Assembly (NCBI GenBank): GCA_035374585.1
Contig: DAOSPF010000007.1
Location: 13,429 to 77,428 of the forward strand
From: JAKPQD01 sp029572965
Lineage (GTDB): Bacteria > Bacteroidota > Bacteroidia > Bacteroidales > DTGW01
Length of the DNA stretch: 64,000 nucleotides
Direction of reading: 5' to 3'
In this document: positions 33,810-43,129 of the stretch, one piece after another
Layout: the number at the start of each line of letters is the position of its first letter
Position numbering within the stretch: the stretch's first letter is position 1
The notes under the pieces: generated by a model
The model's database searches: none
What the model saw: the letters and a program-made list of their open reading frames with translations, nothing else
Told to the model about the DNA's origin: nothing
Position numbers and translations under genes: made by a program

Positions 33810-35741
33810 CTATAGCTCGATAACAAATCCTCCCATTGGTTTAACCTGTAGTTTTACTTCATTGTTGTTGGTGTTTTCAGTTCTGAAATCTCTGTTTGTT
33901 TTGCCATCAGTAATAATTACAGCATCTTTTTTTTGTTTAAATCCTGAAATATCGAATTTCAGGTTCAAATCTTCTGAAGTAGAGTTAATGCCGGCAATAT
34001 ACCACTTATCATTTCCTTTTCTGGCTATTACTACATATTTCCCAGGGTATCCATCAATAAATTTTATATCTGACCATGAAGAAGGAAGTGTTTTGATAAA
34101 ATCCTTAACAAATTCAGGTTGTTTGGCCATTCCTTCGGGAACTTCAGCATAATGTTGTATCCCGGATTGGAATAATACAGAAAGTGCCATTTCAAAAGCG
34201 TTTGAGGTATTGCGTTTTAGGTTAGGTATTTCAGAAAAACACATCGGGGTAAAATCCATTGGCCCAACAACGTTACGCGTAAATGGAAGCATAGCGCAAT
34301 GTGCAGCTTGCATGTCTGCCCCTTCTTGAGTAAAAGTACAGAATTCAAACCCTTTGACCGCTTCCATTGCCACAAGGTTAGGGTATGTACGTGACCAACC
34401 TCGGGGGACTGTGCATCCGTGCGTGTTTACCAACAACTTGTATTTTGCAGCATCCTCAATCAGGTCATGATAGTATGCTATCATCGACTGTCCGTCTCCT
34501 CCCCAGAAATCAACTTTAACCCCTGCAATACCCATTTTGCTTATTTTTTCAAACTCTTTATTTCTTATTGCTTTGTCAAACATAAGGTTACGAGGGGTAA
34601 GCGGGGTTGTATTCCACGAACCGGCTGAGTTGTACCAAAGTATAATTTTTACATTCCTGCTGTTGGCATAAGCCACCAAATCAGCGATTTTTTCATAACC
34701 AATTTTTTTATCCCAAAAAGCATCTATAAGGCAGTATTGCCAATGCATTTGTGATGCATAGTCGATAAAACGCTTTTGAGTGCTGTAAATAGTCGAATCG
34801 TCTTTGTATAAAACCCATGACCATGAAGCTTTCCCAGGTTTAATAAAAGTAGTGTCTTTTAAAACGCATGGTTTGCTGACATCGGTGATAAGGCTTGATT
34901 CTACTATTGTACCAAGTGTTTGCCCTACTATAATTACCCTCCATGGACTGACAAACGGGAAGGTAATTTGAGGTTTCACTGCGGCCAAGCTGTCTGTACG
35001 TTCCATAGGTTGTGGAAACTGAATGCTAAATTCGGCATCCGGCGAGGCTGTTGATAGCCTTGAACCGCAATAATTTCTGTCCACATCAGCCTCGGAAATA
35101 AGTACCCAGTTGCCAGCAGATTTAAATAAAGCCGGAAATGCCCAACCAGCTTTATATGGAGCTTTGGTTGTTACCGGAACTTCTGTGTAATAATATTGTT
35201 CATAAGATGGTTGGTCAAAATTCCAGCCTGTGTGGGCATCTGTTTGAGGATGTAGCCAGGCCTTAGCCGATAATGGGAAGTTGAAGCCTGAGTTTTCTAC
35301 AATAACTGAGTCTGATTGATTTTTATATTTATTTATTTCGTAACGAAAAGCTAATCCATCATTTGAAACTTGAAATACTACTGAAAGCATTTCTCCATCC
35401 TGGTTTTTTACGTCAATACGTTGCTTTATTGCATTGTATGAGCACTTTTCGCGTTTTTCATTTTTTAACTGATAAATGTCTTTTACTTTTTCAACTTCAG
35501 AAGTGCCAACAATTGTAAGCCCTGTGGTAAAATCAGCTTCAGATAATTTTAAACCAAGTTTTGAAGATTCTAGCACCAGCGAATCTTTACATTGTAAGTT
35601 GTAAGTAAGGGAGCCCAAAGAATCAATGCTGATGGTCACAGCAATATTTCCATCAGGAGACTTTATGGTATAACGGTCAGACACCTTCTGACTACAGGCT
35701 AAGCTAAGCCCCAATAAACATAAGACGATAATTTTTTTCAT
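33810..35741 (-). CDS. Glycoside hydrolase family 97 lipoprotein (SusB-like)
   Basis: 643 residues with a lipoprotein signal (LSLACSQK lipobox at about residue 16). The N-terminal beta-sandwich domain (about 20-270) is followed by the catalytic (beta/alpha)8 barrel (about 280-540; WQYCLIDAFWD, ILWYNSAGSWNTT, GVKVDFWGGDGQ, LLVNTHGCTVPRGW) and a C-terminal beta domain. The Asp in GVKVDF sits where retaining GH97 alpha-galactosidases carry their nucleophile, whereas inverting SusB has no such Asp; so a retaining alpha-galactosidase-like activity is inferred. Periplasmic or outer-membrane tethered. No SusC/D genes are adjacent. Confidence 0.9.
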   Translation of the reverse strand: MKKIIVLCLLGLSLACSQKVSDRYTIKSPDGNIAVTISIDSLGSLTYNLQCKDSLVLESSKLGLKLSEADFTTGLTIVGTSEVEKVKDIYQLKNEKREKCSYNAIKQRIDVKNQDGEMLSVVFQVSNDGLAFRYEINKYKNQSDSVIVENSGFNFPLSAKAWLHPQTDAHTGWNFDQPSYEQYYYTEVPVTTKAPYKAGWAFPALFKSAGNWVLISEADVDRNYCGSRLSTASPDAEFSIQFPQPMERTDSLAAVKPQITFPFVSPWRVIIVGQTLGTIVESSLITDVSKPCVLKDTTFIKPGKASWSWVLYKDDSTIYSTQKRFIDYASQMHWQYCLIDAFWDKKIGYEKIADLVAYANSRNVKIILWYNSAGSWNTTPLTPRNLMFDKAIRNKEFEKISKMGIAGVKVDFWGGDGQSMIAYYHDLIEDAAKYKLLVNTHGCTVPRGWSRTYPNLVAMEAVKGFEFCTFTQEGADMQAAHCAMLPFTRNVVGPMDFTPMCFSEIPNLKRNTSNAFEMALSVLFQSGIQHYAEVPEGMAKQPEFVKDFIKTLPSSWSDIKFIDGYPGKYVVIARKGNDKWYIAGINSTSEDLNLKFDISGFKQKKDAVIITDGKTNRDFRTENTNNNEVKLQVKPMGGFVIEL

Positions 35742-35777
35742 ATTTTAAGTTGTTTGTTTGTGATAAGTTCGTTAATG

Positions 35778-35785
35778 CAAATATA
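35778..35785 (-). promoter_or_regulatory. -7 promoter box for the GH97 gene
   Basis: Reverse strand reads TATATTTG, 37 bases before the ATG at 35741. Confidence 0.5.
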
Positions 35786-35923
35786 ATTGTAAAAAATACA
35801 CTTAATAAATTCTTTTTACTAAAGTTATAAAAATTTCTGCTCCAATTATTTTCAATTCATAAAGAACTCATAAAAATGAAAGCATAATTCTTGCTATATT
35901 CGCAGAAAGAAAAATAACAGAAT

Positions 35924-37681
35924 ATGTACAGGACTAATACTTGTGGAGAGCTGAATTTAAGCCATGTTGGTAAAAATGTTACGTTGTCGGGCTGGGTACA
36001 ACGGGCCCGTGACCTTGGCGGAATGACATTTGTTGATTTGCGTGACAGATACGGAATAACTCAGTTGGCTTTCAATATGGATAAAAACGCTGAGCTTTGT
36101 CTTGAAGCGCGAAAGCTTGGACGTGAGTATGTAATTCAGGTGTCAGGTTTAGTGGCTGAAAGAGAAAGTAAAAATCTTAAAATGCCTACTGGTGAAATAG
36201 AAATCATTGTTGATTCGCTTAAAGTGCTTAATACTGCTGATGTTCCGCCTTTTACCATTGAAGATGTTTCGGATGGTGGCGATGAACTCCGCATGAAATA
36301 CAGATATTTAGATCTTCGTCGTAACCCGCTCAAGCAGAACCTTATGTTAAGGCACAGGCTGGCACAGGAAGTGCGCCGTTACCTCGATTCTAAAAATTTT
36401 ATGGAAATAGAAACCCCGGTGCTGATGAAATCTACACCCGAGGGTGCTCGTGACTTTGTTGTTCCATCCCGCATGAACCAGGGCCAGTTTTATGCATTGC
36501 CACAATCTCCGCAGACTTTGAAACAAATATTGATGGTAGCCGGCTATGACCGCTATTTTCAAATTGTAAAGTGTTTCAGAGACGAAGATTTACGTGCCGA
36601 CCGTCAGCCTGAGTTTACGCAAATAGACTGCGAAATGTCATTTGTTGACCGTGATGATATCATTGAAACTATTGAGGGTTTAATGAAATATCTTTTTAAA
36701 ACGGTTAAAAATATTGAATTTAAAGATGCATTTCCTCTTATGCCTTACAGCGAAGCAATGAATTTCTATGGTTGCGATAAACCTGATTTGCGTTTTGATA
36801 TGCGCTTTGTTGATATTACTTCTATTGCCAAAGGAAAAGGCTTTGGCGTATTTGATAATGCTGAGTATATTGGGGCTATTTGTGCAAAAGGTTGCTCGGA
36901 ATACTCTCGTAAAGAGCTCGACGCTTTGACGGACTTTGTGAAGAAGCCACAAATTGGAGGTTCTGGACTGGTTTATGTAAAGTATGGTGCTGACGGGTCT
37001 ATCAAATCTAGTGTTGATAAATTTTATACCCCTGAAGATATTACTGTATGGCTAAATGCAGCTAAAGCTGAGAAAGGCGACTTGCTGCTTATTGTCTGTG
37101 GCCCCAAAGAAAAAACACTGAAAGCACTTGGTGAATTGCGCTTGGAAATGGGTAACCGTCTTGGGTTACGCAACCCAGATGTGTTTGTCCCTTTGTGGGT
37201 CGTAGATTTCCCATTATTAGAGTGGGATGAAGAAAGTAAACGCTACTTTGCTATGCACCATCCATTTACAGCCCCTGTTGATGAAGACGTTCCGTTGTTT
37301 GATACAGATCCGGGAAAAATCCGTGCAAAAGCCTACGACCTTGTTATCAATGGGGTTGAAATTGGCGGAGGTTCTGTTCGTATCCATAGTAAAGATTTAC
37401 AGTCGAAAATGTTTAATGCTATGGGCTATACGCAAGAAGAGGTTGATTATCAGTTTGGCTTCCTGCTGAACGCTTTTAGATATGGTGCCCCTCCTCATGC
37501 TGGTTTGGCTCTTGGCTTTGACAGGTTGACTTCTATGTTTGCCGGCCTCGATAGTATCCGCGATGTTATTGCATTCCCCAAAAACAATGCAGGCCGTGAT
37601 GTAATGCTCGACGCACCTTCGGTTATCCGTGATGAACAGTTGAAAGAGCTTGGAATTGCTGTAGTTGCAAAAAAAGAATAA
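35924..37681 (+). CDS. aspS: Aspartate--tRNA ligase
   Basis: 585 residues. N-terminal OB anticodon domain (GWVQRARDLGGMTFVDLRDR), the class II core with motif 2 FRDEDLRADRQPEFTQID, the GAD insertion domain and motif 3 GLALGFDRLTSMFAG. It charges tRNA-Asp. The N-terminus and GAD insertion mark the bacterial type. A -7-like box TATATTCG lies at 35895. Confidence 0.98.
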   Translation: MYRTNTCGELNLSHVGKNVTLSGWVQRARDLGGMTFVDLRDRYGITQLAFNMDKNAELCLEARKLGREYVIQVSGLVAERESKNLKMPTGEIEIIVDSLKVLNTADVPPFTIEDVSDGGDELRMKYRYLDLRRNPLKQNLMLRHRLAQEVRRYLDSKNFMEIETPVLMKSTPEGARDFVVPSRMNQGQFYALPQSPQTLKQILMVAGYDRYFQIVKCFRDEDLRADRQPEFTQIDCEMSFVDRDDIIETIEGLMKYLFKTVKNIEFKDAFPLMPYSEAMNFYGCDKPDLRFDMRFVDITSIAKGKGFGVFDNAEYIGAICAKGCSEYSRKELDALTDFVKKPQIGGSGLVYVKYGADGSIKSSVDKFYTPEDITVWLNAAKAEKGDLLLIVCGPKEKTLKALGELRLEMGNRLGLRNPDVFVPLWVVDFPLLEWDEESKRYFAMHHPFTAPVDEDVPLFDTDPGKIRAKAYDLVINGVEIGGGSVRIHSKDLQSKMFNAMGYTQEEVDYQFGFLLNAFRYGAPPHAGLALGFDRLTSMFAGLDSIRDVIAFPKNNAGRDVMLDAPSVIRDEQLKELGIAVVAKKE

Positions 37682-37700
37682 GTGATTTATTGTCATCTAA

Positions 37701-37746
37701 AACAAGAAAGCCTGGTTCATTCAATTACCAGGCTTTCTTGTTTTTA
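37701..37746 (+). terminator. Rho-independent terminator after aspS
   Basis: A 16-bp stem (AACAAGAAAGCCTGGT with its complement) around a 10-base loop, then TTTTT. Confidence 0.9.
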
Positions 37747-38014
37747 TCATCTTATTTACTAACACTGTTATCCGGTAAAATAAAATAGATCCTTATAAAT
37801 ACTAGTAATATCGTTGATTAGAAACAGATCGCCCCGTCGGGGCTTAATTTTACTACAAACAGGACGTCGCTACGCGACTAAATAATAGCAGCGTAGCAGC
37901 GAACTGTTTGTAGAATAACCCAATACACCAAATGTTCCTAAGCTGCATAGCAGCGACCTGTTTTTTCCGGACAACAATTGATTTACTAATTCTCAAATTA
38001 GCTCATTTCCTCAT
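37747..38014. other. Intergenic region with palindromic repeats between aspS and pyk
   Basis: No gene is seen. It carries a 13-base palindrome GCCCCGTCGGGGC at 37831-37843 and the larger inverted repeat at 37853. A second copy-like fragment AGCTGCATAGCAGCGACCTGTTTT follows near 37938, hinting at a degenerate repeat unit (given here as the segment GCATAGCAGCGACCTG). Confidence 0.55.
37853..37913. repeat. REP-like inverted repeat
   Basis: Arms CTACAAACAG (37853) and CTGTTTGTAG (37904) pair perfectly, and inside them TCGCTACGC pairs with GCGTAGCAGCGA with a small bulge. It resembles the 'CGCTACGC/GCGTAGCG' dispersed repeats of Bacteroidota; copy number cannot be checked here. Confidence 0.65.
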
Positions 38015-39430
38015 TTACCTTGTGTGTCTGTTCAGCAGCTTTTCTACCGGGCTGATTTCAATAAACGAAGCACCAAAGTTGCTGCCATAGTTGCCTGCAA
38101 TAACTACTACAAGGTTATCTTTCTCAAGCATCTTTTCTTCAAGGCAGTGGGAGAGCGCTTTGTGAACAAATTCATAGCTGCTGTTTGATTCTTCAATGAC
38201 ATCAGCAAAAACACCAAATGAAAGGCTCAATTCACGAACTGTACGTTTGTCATAGCAAAAAGCAAATATAGGTTTACGGCCTCTGTAACCTGCCATATTG
38301 CGGATAGAACGGCCTGTTTCGCTATCAGCTATGATAGCTTTGGCATTGAGGGTAATAGCCGCTTCAACGGCTGTTTTGGTGAGGTATGCAGAGCGTTGAT
38401 TGCTTAATACTACCATTGGTACATCATGGATGTCGCTACGTGATTTTTCAACTTCACAGGCAACCCTGGCCATGGTTTCTACAGCTTGTAAAGGGTATTT
38501 GCCATAAGCAGTTTCGCCACTGAGCATAATGGCATCAGTTTTACTGAAGATAGCATTGGCAATATCACTTACCTCAGCACGTGTGGGCCTTGGGTTTTCT
38601 ATCATCGAGTGAAGCATTTGAGTTGCGACAATAACCGGCTTGCGGCGTGCAATACATTTGCTTACAATCATTTTCTGGATACCGGGGATTTTCTCGTAAG
38701 GAATTTCAATAGCAAGGTCGCCACGAGCTACCATAACGCCATAAACGCAATCGAGAATTTCATCAAGGTTGTCAACCCCTTCCTGGTTCTCAATCTTGGC
38801 AATGATTTTAATTTTGCTGTTGTGTTTGTCCAGTATTTCTTGGATGGCCATAACGTCGTTACGGTTACGGACAAACGAGTGTGCAATAAAATCAATATCT
38901 TGCTCGATACAATATTTTACAAAATCACGGTCTTTGTCGCTCAACGAAGGCAGGCGGAAACTTACAGAAGGGACGTTGATACTTTTGCGCCCTTCTACTT
39001 TACCATCATTGCAAACTTCACAAACTAAGTATTCTTCATTTTTTGATTTCACACAAAGTTCAAGTGAGCCATCATCAATGAGGATATGGCTTCCTACTGG
39101 CACGTCATGTACAAAGCCTGTATAGTTTACGTATATACATTCCGGTACAGTTTCTTTTTCAGGTTGTCCGGCAATTTTTACTACATCGCCTGTTTTTACT
39201 GCAAACCCTTTTGATGGAGTAGTTCGGATTTCGGGGCCTTTAGTATCTACCAGGATGCCAATTTTGTCAGATACCTGGCGTACAATGTCAATTACTTTTT
39301 GCGCTTGTTCAAATCCCTGATGGGCTGTATTAAGACGGACAACGTTCATCCCAGCCTCATAGAGCTGGCGTATAAACTCAACACTACATCCCTTGTCGGA
39401 TATGGTGGCGACAATTTTGGTTTTTTTCAT
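38015..39430 (-). CDS. pyk: Pyruvate kinase
   Basis: 471 residues. Motifs: TKIVATISDKGCS, VRLNTAHQGF, LVDTKGPEIRTT, IIAKIENQEGVDNLDEIL (active Lys), VMVARGDLAIEIP and the MLHSMIENPRPTRAEVSDIAN loop. It makes pyruvate and ATP from PEP, ending glycolysis. The effector-binding C-terminal domain is present. Note AHQ where NFSH is more usual (NTAHQ). Confidence 0.96.
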   Translation of the reverse strand: MKKTKIVATISDKGCSVEFIRQLYEAGMNVVRLNTAHQGFEQAQKVIDIVRQVSDKIGILVDTKGPEIRTTPSKGFAVKTGDVVKIAGQPEKETVPECIYVNYTGFVHDVPVGSHILIDDGSLELCVKSKNEEYLVCEVCNDGKVEGRKSINVPSVSFRLPSLSDKDRDFVKYCIEQDIDFIAHSFVRNRNDVMAIQEILDKHNSKIKIIAKIENQEGVDNLDEILDCVYGVMVARGDLAIEIPYEKIPGIQKMIVSKCIARRKPVIVATQMLHSMIENPRPTRAEVSDIANAIFSKTDAIMLSGETAYGKYPLQAVETMARVACEVEKSRSDIHDVPMVVLSNQRSAYLTKTAVEAAITLNAKAIIADSETGRSIRNMAGYRGRKPIFAFCYDKRTVRELSLSFGVFADVIEESNSSYEFVHKALSHCLEEKMLEKDNLVVVIAGNYGSNFGASFIEISPVEKLLNRHTR

Positions 39431-39566
39431 ACACTAACTAATCACTTTTTCTTTTTCAACTTTAAAAAAACTTCTTAAAACTGAACAGAAAACTTATATT
39501 TTAAATACTAACACTAACACTAACACACTGACAATCAAGTGGTATAAAAAACACTTTCGGAAGGTG

Positions 39567-39574
39567 CAAAGCTA
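39567..39574 (-). promoter_or_regulatory. -7 promoter box for pyk
   Basis: Reverse strand reads TAGCTTTG. The pyk leader would be about 130 bases long and contains short ACACTA tandem repeats near 39509-39530. Confidence 0.45.
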
Positions 39575-39616
39575 TGCTGTATTACTCGATAAAAAAAATT
39601 ATTTTTGAAAAAAAAG

Positions 39617-40519
39617 ATGACTTGGGAAGAAGCTAATATAAGATTTGTCAATTACCTGAAAATAGAGCGTTCATTATCAGCTAATTCTGTTGAAGCTTAT
39701 GATGATGATTTGCACAAGCTTCGGCAATATTTTGAGTATATCAATGCATCAGTAGTGCCAGAGAAGGTTACAACAGGACAAATTCAGGGGTTTTTGCAAT
39801 GGATCAATGATTTAGGCATGGGCGCCCGTAGCCAGGCCCGCGTTTTGTCTGGCCTGCGAATGTTTTATAAATATCTTATTTTTGACGGAGTTATTGACAA
39901 CGACCCGATGGAACTGGTTGAATCGCCCAAAATAGGCCGAAAGTTGCCTGTAGTCTTGTCTATTGAGGAGATCGATGCTCTGATAGCAGCTATTGATTTG
40001 AGCAAACCGGAAGGGAGGCGGAATAAAGCAATTATTGAAACACTTTACAGTTGCGGGCTCCGTGTTTCAGAACTGATTGAGCTGAGGTATAGCAACATTT
40101 TTTTTGATAAGGGATTTATAAAAGTACTTGGAAAAGGCAATAAAGAACGGTTGGTGCCTATTAGCAACAAAGCTGTTAAAGAAATTCAACAATATCTGCC
40201 AGACCGGAACAGTATGCTTGATGTAATGACTAAAGACAGCGAAAACATCCTTTTTTTGAACAATCGCGGGCATAAACTTTCCAGGGTGATGATTTTTACT
40301 ATTATTAAGAATCTGGCAGAAAAAATAGGACTAAAAAAAAATATCAGTCCTCACACTTTTCGGCATTCATTTGCTTCGCATCTGGTTGAAGGAGGCGCTG
40401 ATTTGCGAGCAGTACAAGAAATGTTGGGTCACGAAAGCATTCTTACTACTGAGATATACACACACCTCGACCGTCAGTACCTTCGTGATACCATCATTCA
40501 GTTTCACCCCAGGGGATAA
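39617..40519 (+). CDS. xerD: Site-specific tyrosine recombinase XerD
   Basis: 300 residues from the ATG at 39617 (MTWEEANIRF); a TTG four codons earlier is possible. N-terminal SAM-like core-binding domain (about 5-90) and catalytic domain with all six residues: Arg in CGLRVSEL, Lys in GKGNKERLVPI, His-x-x-Arg in HTFRHSFASHL, His in LGHESILTTEIYTHLD and the nucleophile Tyr in the same segment. It resolves chromosome dimers at dif with XerC. It is monocistronic and not next to any integrated element, so it reads as housekeeping. Confidence 0.95.
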   Translation: MTWEEANIRFVNYLKIERSLSANSVEAYDDDLHKLRQYFEYINASVVPEKVTTGQIQGFLQWINDLGMGARSQARVLSGLRMFYKYLIFDGVIDNDPMELVESPKIGRKLPVVLSIEEIDALIAAIDLSKPEGRRNKAIIETLYSCGLRVSELIELRYSNIFFDKGFIKVLGKGNKERLVPISNKAVKEIQQYLPDRNSMLDVMTKDSENILFLNNRGHKLSRVMIFTIIKNLAEKIGLKKNISPHTFRHSFASHLVEGGADLRAVQEMLGHESILTTEIYTHLDRQYLRDTIIQFHPRG

Positions 40520-40546
40520 TTACAGCATCCATATTAAATAACTTCT

Positions 40547-40554
40547 TATCTTTG
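40547..40554 (+). promoter_or_regulatory. -7 promoter box for plsY
   Basis: TATCTTTG, 17 bases before the plsY ATG. Confidence 0.5.
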
Positions 40555-40570
40555 CTAAAATTTTTCAAAC

Positions 40571-41203
40571 ATGATACTTTTCGTTAGCCTGTTTTTATTG
40601 GCTTATTTATTGGGTTCTATTCCAACATCAGTATGGGTGGGCAAATGGTTTTTTGGTATTGATGTACGTCAGCATGGAAGCGGTAATGCCGGAGCTACAA
40701 ACACCATTAGAGTGCTTGGTTGGAAAGCAGGAGGGCCGGTTTTTGTAGTCGATATTGCAAAAGGCTTTGCTGCTGCATCGCTTGTCTGGGCTACAGAGCT
40801 TATGCCCAAAACAAGCCAGTTTGTCAATTTTCAGTTAATTCTTGGTTTTGCGGCATTGCTTGGTCATATATTCCCTGTTTTTGCTGGTTTTAGAGGAGGA
40901 AAGGGGGTAGCAACTCTTTTAGGTGTGGTAATAGCATTGTCCCCTCTTCCTGCAGTACTTGCATTTATGGTGTTTCTGGTAATTCTTTTTATTTTTAAAT
41001 ATGTATCATTGGCTTCTATGACGGCAGGTTTAAGTTATCCATTGATGCTTTGGTTTTTGTTTCCTACCTTGCCGTTGTCGTTAAAAATAGCCGGGATTGT
41101 GATGTCGTTAGCCTTAATTGCCACGCATAAAAAAAACATTCTGCGTTTGATAAAGGGCGAGGAGTCAAAGGCTTATTTTCTTATCGGTAAAAAGAATAAA
41201 TAA
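40571..41203 (+). CDS. plsY: Acyl-phosphate--glycerol-3-phosphate acyltransferase
   Basis: 210 residues, five to six membrane helices. Three conserved loops of PlsY: LGSIPTSVWVG, GSGNAGATNTIRVLG and HIFPVFAGFRGGKGVATLLG. It transfers the acyl group from acyl phosphate to glycerol 3-phosphate, the first step in phospholipid synthesis, using the product of GpsA (22318). The LysM gene follows 20 bases on. Confidence 0.96.
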   Translation: MILFVSLFLLAYLLGSIPTSVWVGKWFFGIDVRQHGSGNAGATNTIRVLGWKAGGPVFVVDIAKGFAAASLVWATELMPKTSQFVNFQLILGFAALLGHIFPVFAGFRGGKGVATLLGVVIALSPLPAVLAFMVFLVILFIFKYVSLASMTAGLSYPLMLWFLFPTLPLSLKIAGIVMSLALIATHKKNILRLIKGEESKAYFLIGKKNK

Positions 41204-41223
41204 ATCATCATTCTGGCTTTAGT

Positions 41224-43122
41224 ATGACGGAACAAAAAATACGCTTTGGGTTAGTTTTCTTGCTTGTCAGCATTTTCTTTGGTTTAACAGCCATAGGACA
41301 GGGAATTGTTGTGGAACGTTCGTCAGAGCGTATCATGATAAAAGGAAAGGTCTATTTTATTCACCAGGTGAAGAAAAGTGAAACATTGTATTCTATTGCA
41401 AAAGCTTATGGCATTAGCCTTGATACAATATATGCCTACAATCCGGGCACAACTGAAGGTATTAAGATAGATCAGTTGTTGCGTATCCCTGATTATAAAA
41501 GTAAAGGTACTGTTTATGAGTCAAGGCATGAAGTGGAAATACCTGAAAATATTAAAGAACCAGCAAAGGTACAGCATACTATTGTTGCAGGGCAAACATT
41601 ATACGGGATAGCACGTATTTATGGGCTGAAACCATCAGATATTGAAAAAGCTAATCCGGGAATGATCAGAGATAGCCTGAAACCCGGGCAGCAGATTATT
41701 ATTCCTTTGGCTCAATTAAAGAAAGATAGTGCCAGTAAAAATTTTTTCATCCATAAAGTTCAGGAAAAAGAAACATTGTATTCAATTTCGCGATTGTATA
41801 AGACTTCGGTAGATTCTTTAAAAATAATCAATGGCTTATCCAATGACAGTATATTGCGTTTGGGCATGGAGCTTAAGGTTCCTATGGTTGTTGGTGTTGT
41901 TCAGCAAAAAGATATGGCACAAACGTCTGCTGAGACTTCTACGCCTGTGGTAATTTCAATGGATTGTGATTCTTTTCTTGCCAAAACCGAACAAAACCAG
42001 GTAAACCTTACATTGTTACTGCCGTTTTTTGCTTCAAAGGCAGAGGGAGGGGGCGAGGATGAAAATGTTGCTGAAGAAAAACGCCACAATCGTCAGAAAT
42101 CAATGTTTAGCCCACAATCTGCTTCGTATGTTGAGTTTTATCAAGGCTGTTTGTTGGCTTTAGAAGATTTGAAAAGAAAAAAAATAGATGTTAACCTTCA
42201 GGTTTATGATACAGAAAATGACACTCTTCTTTTGCATTCAATAATGAAAAAACCGGAGTTTCAAAGTGCTAATGTGGTTATAGGCCCTGTATCATTGTCG
42301 TTGATGAATTATGCTTCACGCCACATGCAAAAAAATGGTACATATTGGGTATCTCCTTTTGCTGATATTACAAATATTACAAAAGGAAATCCTTTTGTAT
42401 TTCAGGTAAATGCTGGTAAAGAAAATTTATTTCTTGAAAATATCAAACATATTCCGGATAATGACACTAATAAAGTTATTGTTGTATATAACGGAAGCGA
42501 ATCTGATATAAATGATGATTTTCGCAATGCAGCTGCAAAATCAAAAGATTTGAAAGTAGCGTCAATGTGGAAAGAGCTGAATGTTTACCACAATGGTTTT
42601 GCTGAACTTGTTTCGATGCTTGACTCTACAAAAGAAAATATTATCATTTCTCCTTCTGTGGATGAAATTTTTGTTTCTAATCTGTTGAGCATACTCGAAA
42701 GCAAATTGTTGCTATATAGGATTAAGGTTATTGGAAGGACTGAATGGACCTTGTTTTCAAGTATAGATATGAATTACTTGTTTGACCAGCAGCTATCTTA
42801 CAATACCCCTTTTTATATCGATTACGAAAGCGAACCAGTGAAAAGGTTTCTCAAAAAATATCGTTTGTATTTTGGAACTGAACCCGGGCAAATGTCAAAG
42901 CAAGGATTTAACTATGCTATGTTAGGCTATGATGTAACATATTATTTTACAATGGGTTATGCACAATATGGCAATAAATTGCCACTTGCTACTTTGTGTT
43001 TCAACCCTGAGATGCTTATTACCCAGTTTAGGTTTCAAAAGGTTTCACCTGTTGGGGGAATGATAAATTCTACTTTACACAAAGTAAGCTATACAAGGGA
43101 TTATAATGTGTTGCACGAGTAA
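41224..43122 (+). CDS. LysM-repeat exported protein with periplasmic-binding-like domain
   Basis: 632 residues. A signal peptide (about 1-26) is followed by three LysM domains (about 45-95, 118-165, 180-230: IHQVKKSETLYSIAKAYGI, HTIVAGQTLYGIARIYGL and IHKVQEKETLYSISRLYKT) that bind peptidoglycan. The C-terminal 380 residues resemble a type 1 periplasmic-binding (Peripla_BP_6-like) fold: LLPFFASKAEGG, GCLLALEDLKRKKIDVNLQVYDTE, VIGPVSLSLMNYASR. Such LysM plus binding-fold proteins are widespread in Bacteroidota; no substrate is known. Confidence 0.85.
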   Translation: MTEQKIRFGLVFLLVSIFFGLTAIGQGIVVERSSERIMIKGKVYFIHQVKKSETLYSIAKAYGISLDTIYAYNPGTTEGIKIDQLLRIPDYKSKGTVYESRHEVEIPENIKEPAKVQHTIVAGQTLYGIARIYGLKPSDIEKANPGMIRDSLKPGQQIIIPLAQLKKDSASKNFFIHKVQEKETLYSISRLYKTSVDSLKIINGLSNDSILRLGMELKVPMVVGVVQQKDMAQTSAETSTPVVISMDCDSFLAKTEQNQVNLTLLLPFFASKAEGGGEDENVAEEKRHNRQKSMFSPQSASYVEFYQGCLLALEDLKRKKIDVNLQVYDTENDTLLLHSIMKKPEFQSANVVIGPVSLSLMNYASRHMQKNGTYWVSPFADITNITKGNPFVFQVNAGKENLFLENIKHIPDNDTNKVIVVYNGSESDINDDFRNAAAKSKDLKVASMWKELNVYHNGFAELVSMLDSTKENIIISPSVDEIFVSNLLSILESKLLLYRIKVIGRTEWTLFSSIDMNYLFDQQLSYNTPFYIDYESEPVKRFLKKYRLYFGTEPGQMSKQGFNYAMLGYDVTYYFTMGYAQYGNKLPLATLCFNPEMLITQFRFQKVSPVGGMINSTLHKVSYTRDYNVLHE

Positions 43123-43129
43123 AAAGTGT

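Noticed and set aside
39503..39535. The ACACTA tandem repeat before pyk as a phase-variable switch.
   Set aside because: Only a few copies are present and the repeat lies in a leader with no reading frame, so there is no support for phase variation.
39617..40519. XerD as the integrase of a mobile element.
   Set aside because: Its neighbours are housekeeping (pyk, plsY) and there is no attachment-site repeat; sequence fits chromosomal XerD.
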